DNA from: Pseudomonas fluorescens
GTDB lineage: Bacteria > Pseudomonadota > Gammaproteobacteria > Pseudomonadales > Pseudomonadaceae
Length of the DNA stretch: 64,000 nt
Direction: 5' to 3'
NCBI RefSeq assembly: GCF_000968015.1
Contig: NZ_LACH01000016.1
Location: 105,814-169,813 of the forward strand
Positions within the stretch are counted from its first letter, which is position 1, and every line of letters starts with the position of its first letter. A program made the position numbers and the translations under genes. This document shows positions 63,365-64,000 of the stretch, piece after piece. The notes under the pieces were generated by a model that saw only the letters and a list, made by a program, of their open reading frames with translations, was not told the origin of the DNA and did no database searches.

Positions 63365-63600
63365 GTTTCGCTCTTACAGCGAGTCACTTTTCCAAACGCC
63401 GAAAAGTAACCAAAAGGCTTCGCCCCGGCGTACGGCGCCTCGCTGAGGCTCCGCGTTCCCTCGCTACGGTGTCCATCAGGGGGCATCGCCTACGGTCTGC
63501 TTCGCGACGACCTCCTCTCGATGTGTGCGGCTTCGCCGCACGGCGCTACGCGCCTAACCCCCTGATGAACACCTACGCTCGGCCTGCCGAAGGGGCGAAA
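63365..63600. repeat. Structured non-coding repeat element of pseudomonad type
   Basis: Contains GCGAGTCACTTTTCCAAACG near the left end, ATCAGGGGG / CCCCCTGAT as distant inverted repeats and GTGCGGCTTCGCCGCAC as an inner hairpin. Similar sequences starting with GCGAGTCACTTTT recur in fluorescent Pseudomonas genomes from memory. No open frame of credible composition. Confidence 0.6.
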
Positions 63601-63630
63601 GATCAAAAGCAGATCAAGATCAAGATCAAA

Positions 63631-63696
63631 AGCCACAGCCACAGCCACAGCCACAGCCACATACACAGCCACAGCCACAGCCACAGCCACAGTCAC
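63631..63696. repeat. Hexanucleotide tandem repeat (AGCCAC)n
   Basis: Eleven hexamer units in phase, nine of them perfect AGCCAC, with ATACAC and AGTCAC variants. It is directly preceded by three GATCAA-type units (63612-63630). Likely variable in copy number between strains. Confidence 0.93.
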
Positions 63697-63731
63697 AGCA
63701 GACATCAATCCCGGCCCGGCAAAAATCCAAA

Positions 63732-63822
63732 TGTGGGAGCGAGCTTGCTCGCGATAGCGGTGTGTCTGTCGACATCAATGTTGAATGAACAATTGCCATC
63801 GCGAGCAAGCTCGCTTCCACAG
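63732..63822. repeat. REPIN, family A
   Basis: Arms TGTGGGAGCGAGCTTGCTCG and CGAGCAAGCTCGCTTCCACA (one base change). Single REP relics follow at about 63865-63895 and 63935-63963, the last degenerate. Confidence 0.93.
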
Positions 63823-64000
63823 TTGAATTGGGTACATCTGCAAGATATTGATCGGCTGTCAGGCCGCCTTCGCGAGCAAGCCCGCTCCCACAATGGGATG
63901 AGGGACATATCTGAAAGAAATTGGTCGACTGTTGAGCCGCCTTCGCAGCCAGCTACCACAATGGATCGGCGTAAACCCTGCTTCTCACCACTCAACAGGC

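Larger units (their letters stand above)
63069..64000. other. Gene-free right-edge region with repeats
   Basis: About 930 bp without a credible gene on either strand. It contains a G-rich stretch with a G4 motif (63296-63323), a structured repeat element (63365-63600), a hexanucleotide tandem repeat (63631-63696) and several REP sequences (63732-63960). The first 200 bp probably hold the promoter of the YCF48/RND genes. Confidence 0.75.

Noticed and set aside
63631..63696. CRISPR array
   Set aside because: Units are only 6 bp and contiguous, without spacers, and no cas genes are near.

Overview
The window looks like chromosome of a fluorescent Pseudomonas (P. fluorescens group). Reasons: GC-rich codon use, AGGA/GGAG ribosome sites, at least 18 intergenic palindromic REP/REPIN elements of several families typical of that group, and gene neighbourhoods known from pseudomonads (CcoN4-type orphan oxidase subunit beside a sulfite/nitrite reductase, the 180-kDa NAD-glutamate dehydrogenase, SbcDC, pentonate catabolism). 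No rRNA, tRNA, CRISPR array, prophage or intact transposase gene was seen.

Layout. 1-16.4 kb, mostly +: an outer-membrane channel-like protein (cut by the left edge) heads a MoxR / DUF58 / DUF4381 / VWA / VWA-TPR / BatD operon, which runs into a periplasmic HAD phosphatase and an arylsulfatase. These are followed by a fused MFS-spermidine-synthase-like membrane protein, an octaheme cytochrome with a TPR tail, and a convergent unknown membrane protein. 16.5-20.7 kb: cysI plus a DUF934 gene, divergent from an orphan cbb3 catalytic subunit and a small CcoQ-like protein. 20.8-24.5 kb: lower-GC accessory genes, namely an unknown protein, a protein with two tandem repeats, a DUF2599-like secreted protein and a halovibrin-like lipoprotein. 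24.6-30.7 kb: racemase, a GNAT remnant, a LysR regulator, then a MocR regulator beside AhpD-like, ABM monooxygenase and cupin genes, and a lipoprotein. 30.8-36.6 kb: the very large gdhB (-) and a small unknown gene. 36.9-43.7 kb: a second, paralogous MoxR/VWA operon. 43.9-49.5 kb: sbcD-sbcC-GST. 49.6-52.4 kb: small secreted or membrane peptides, a lactonase and an acidic protein. 52.5-59.4 kb: a pentonate (L-arabonate/D-xylonate type) oxidative pathway with transporter and FadR-type regulator. 59.6-63.1 kb: an RND/MMPL exporter with a YCF48-type partner. 63.1-64 kb: non-coding repeats.

How the genes fit together. The two MoxR/VWA operons encode the same set of inner-membrane-anchored parts (AAA+ ATPase, DUF58, VWA proteins, BatD), a set thought to act as chaperone or metal-insertion machinery for envelope proteins. 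Copy 1 is physically coupled to envelope hydrolases. In copy 2 the VWA-TPR protein has lost its metal-binding motif. The pentonate cluster encodes dehydratase, second dehydratase-type FAH enzyme, 2-oxoglutarate semialdehyde dehydrogenase, uptake and repressor, with two good FadR-type operator matches in the divergent promoter region.

Most unusual: REPINs lie in frame inside two genes of MoxR operon 1 (DUF4381 and the BatD signal-peptide region) and are absent from the paralogues. A 96-bp REPIN pair with one mismatch lies in opposite orientation around the pentonate genes. A REPIN ends a GNAT acetyltransferase remnant. All family assignments come from reading the sequence; no database search was run.
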